Source of the DNA: Alkalihalophilus pseudofirmus
GTDB lineage: Bacteria; Bacillota; Bacilli; Bacillales; Bacillaceae_D
Direction: 5' to 3'
Length of the DNA stretch: 64,000 nucleotides
NCBI RefSeq assembly: GCF_029094545.1
Contig: NZ_CP117835.1
Span: forward strand, 910,001-974,000
The position numbers and the translations under genes were made by a program. The notes below the pieces were generated by a model. It was given only the letters and a program-made list of their open reading frames with translations, searched no databases and was not told the DNA's origin. Below are positions 62,552-64,000 of this stretch, in pieces (within the stretch, counting starts at the first letter, position 1; each line of letters begins with the position of its first letter).

Positions 62552-64000
62552 ATGAAACTAAGAAAGATAATGATCAGCTGGCTGGCAATTGTTATGGTGC
62601 TGTCAGTTGCTTATCCTGCTTCATTACCAGCTGCAGAACAGAGCACGGTAGAGGTTGATCATGTAATTGAATTAGATGTAAGTCAATCACTTTTTTCACT
62701 AACAGAAACGCGTACAACAGAAGTCCGGGCGACATTTAATGAAGAGGTAGATCCTGAGCAAATTGACGTACAGTTTGGCGGGAAGGATTTATCAGAGTGG
62801 CGTAAATGGACAGGTTCGTCGAATTATGATGGTGATCCATTTATTAATGTAATAGAAGGACCTGCTGTAGAAGAAGGTACAAATGAAGTGACGGCAACGA
62901 TTGAATTTGGACTGCCTTTTAATCGTACAGATCTTTCTAACCGGACGATTCGAGTCCAATATCAAGATTTAATTGGAGAGTATGAACTATCACTAGTGAA
63001 TCATGCAACAGGCGAGAAGGCTGCTACCACTGTCCAGCTGAATGTATATGATGAATTCTTATTTTATGATGAATTAAAGCCTGCAATTGATCAAGTGTTT
63101 GAGGAAGCAAAGGCTGATACAGATAATACCCGCTATTTGGATTACCAAAAGGTAGGGGAGTCGGCTGAAGGTCGCGATATTCATTTTGTTGTGTTAGCAA
63201 GAGATGAAGCTGCAGTTGATACATACTTAAATGAAACGCTGCCACAAGCATTAGAAGATCCTGCGAGCTTAATAGAAAAGCTTGAAAATGGAACAATGGG
63301 AGACTATCAGCTTCCGATTTGGTTTAATAATATTCACCCTGATGAAGTAGAAGGGGTCGATGCACAAGTTGAACTATTGAAGAAGTTTGCACTAGAAGAG
63401 GAAGTTACGTTTACAAATACAGATGAGGATGGAAACGAAGTACCTGTTTCATTAAATATGGACGAGGTTCTTAATGATGTAATCTTCTTATATATGTTCA
63501 CAAGCAACCCAGACGGCCGTGTGGCTAACACGCGTGCAAACGCTGAAGGGTTTGACTTGAACAGAGATAATGCGTATCAAACACAAGTAGAGACCCAGCA
63601 GGTAAATGAATTGATCTCAACTTGGACGCCGCTGTCCTTTGTTGATATGCATGGCTATGTAAATGGCTTTTTAATTGAGCCAGGTACACCGCCGCATAAC
63701 CCTAACTTTGAATATGATTTATTAATTCATAATATGATGGACCAAGCACATGCAATGGGGCGTGCGGGTGTTGGGAATTCAAATTTAACAGATTACTTCA
63801 TTGCCCAGCTTGAATGGGAAGACGGCTGGGACGATATGACCCCTGCCTACACTGCGATCTATGCTATGCTTCATGGCTCGCTTGGCCACACAATTGAAGT
63901 GCCGACATTAAGCCAGGATTCATTGCATGCTATGGTAGGTGTTGGACTTGGTTCCACATACTTTGTGACAGAGAATAAGGACGAGCTTTTTAAACAGCAG
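62552..64000 (+). CDS. Secreted M14 family peptidase, 5' part only
   Basis: The frame is open from ATG 62552 (behind GAGGAAGGG) to the right edge, 483 codons, with no stop. A Sec signal peptide ends near SLPAAEQ. Residues about 30-165 form an extra N-terminal beta domain. The peptidase domain has zinc ligands in NIHPDEVEG (H-x-x-E), the NPDG and FDLNRDN substrate segments, and the third His in FVDMHGYV. It is not close to the M14 enzyme at 1757 and is much larger. Probably acts on extracellular peptides or cell-wall material. Confidence 0.88.
   Translation, partial: MKLRKIMISWLAIVMVLSVAYPASLPAAEQSTVEVDHVIELDVSQSLFSLTETRTTEVRATFNEEVDPEQIDVQFGGKDLSEWRKWTGSSNYDGDPFINVIEGPAVEEGTNEVTATIEFGLPFNRTDLSNRTIRVQYQDLIGEYELSLVNHATGEKAATTVQLNVYDEFLFYDELKPAIDQVFEEAKADTDNTRYLDYQKVGESAEGRDIHFVVLARDEAAVDTYLNETLPQALEDPASLIEKLENGTMGDYQLPIWFNNIHPDEVEGVDAQVELLKKFALEEEVTFTNTDEDGNEVPVSLNMDEVLNDVIFLYMFTSNPDGRVANTRANAEGFDLNRDNAYQTQVETQQVNELISTWTPLSFVDMHGYVNGFLIEPGTPPHNPNFEYDLLIHNMMDQAHAMGRAGVGNSNLTDYFIAQLEWEDGWDDMTPAYTAIYAMLHGSLGHTIEVPTLSQDSLHAMVGVGLGSTYFVTENKDELFKQQ

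Noticed and set aside
63024-63531. Minus-strand open frames of 65 and 90 codons at the right end
   Set aside because: They lie antisense within the M14 peptidase frame, which has a signal peptide and active-site motifs; they have no ribosome binding sites or recognisable protein features.

Overview
The window is chromosomal DNA of a low-GC, endospore-forming Firmicute of the Bacillaceae. Signs of this are a YunB-type sporulation protein, a Spo0E-like phosphatase, AGGAGG-type ribosome binding sites, many TTG and GTG starts, CcpA-type cre sites and intrinsic terminators after most units. A stand-alone ectoine hydroxylase suggests salt tolerance. There are no rRNA or tRNA genes, no CRISPR array, no intact prophage and no insertion sequence. 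The first gene (an APH(6)-like kinase) and the last (an M14 peptidase) run off the window ends.

Layout. 0-13 kb holds small unknown genes, a secreted M14 carboxypeptidase, a minus-strand operon for N-acyl amino acids or dipeptides (M20 amidohydrolase, YfcC-type transporter, enolase-superfamily epimerase) with its probable regulator, yunB, a degenerate tyrosine recombinase and an NhaP2-type antiporter. 12.6-17 kb is a two-component system flanked by two homologous lipoproteins. 17-23 kb has a nucleoside phosphorylase, a nitrilase, htpX and a rhodanese/metallo-beta-lactamase sulfur enzyme behind a palindromic operator. 23.3-25.3 kb carries an antibiotic-resistance ABC-F gene behind what reads as a complete 1:2 / 2:3 / 3:4 transcription attenuator.

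25.6-36.2 kb is a polyol PTS locus of the galactitol type: a PRD regulator, two EIIB, EIIA, EIIC, two zinc dehydrogenases, a transketolase and a second HPr. It also holds a small membrane protein and a phosphofructokinase-fold protein whose catalytic residues are all replaced. The pathway that best fits is uptake of a pentitol as its phosphate, oxidation to a pentulose 5-phosphate and entry into the pentose phosphate pathway. Three sites match or nearly match the cre consensus: two in this locus and one at lctP.

36-50 kb includes ectD, a YrhK-like gene behind a sigma-B-like promoter, an iron alcohol dehydrogenase with a thioesterase, gdhA divergent from a gltC-like regulator, a short Spo0E-like gene, a CarH-like B12 domain protein overlapping an RsbR-like STAS protein, guaC, and an Mta-like MerR regulator divergent from a second APH-type kinase.

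50-64 kb has a structured intergenic repeat, a PQQ-propeller lipoprotein, the lactate-utilisation cluster lctP-lutABC followed by lutR (promoter, cre and a perfect LutR-type palindrome), small membrane proteins, an MFS transporter, a cytoplasmic molybdopterin oxidoreductase and the start of a second M14 peptidase.
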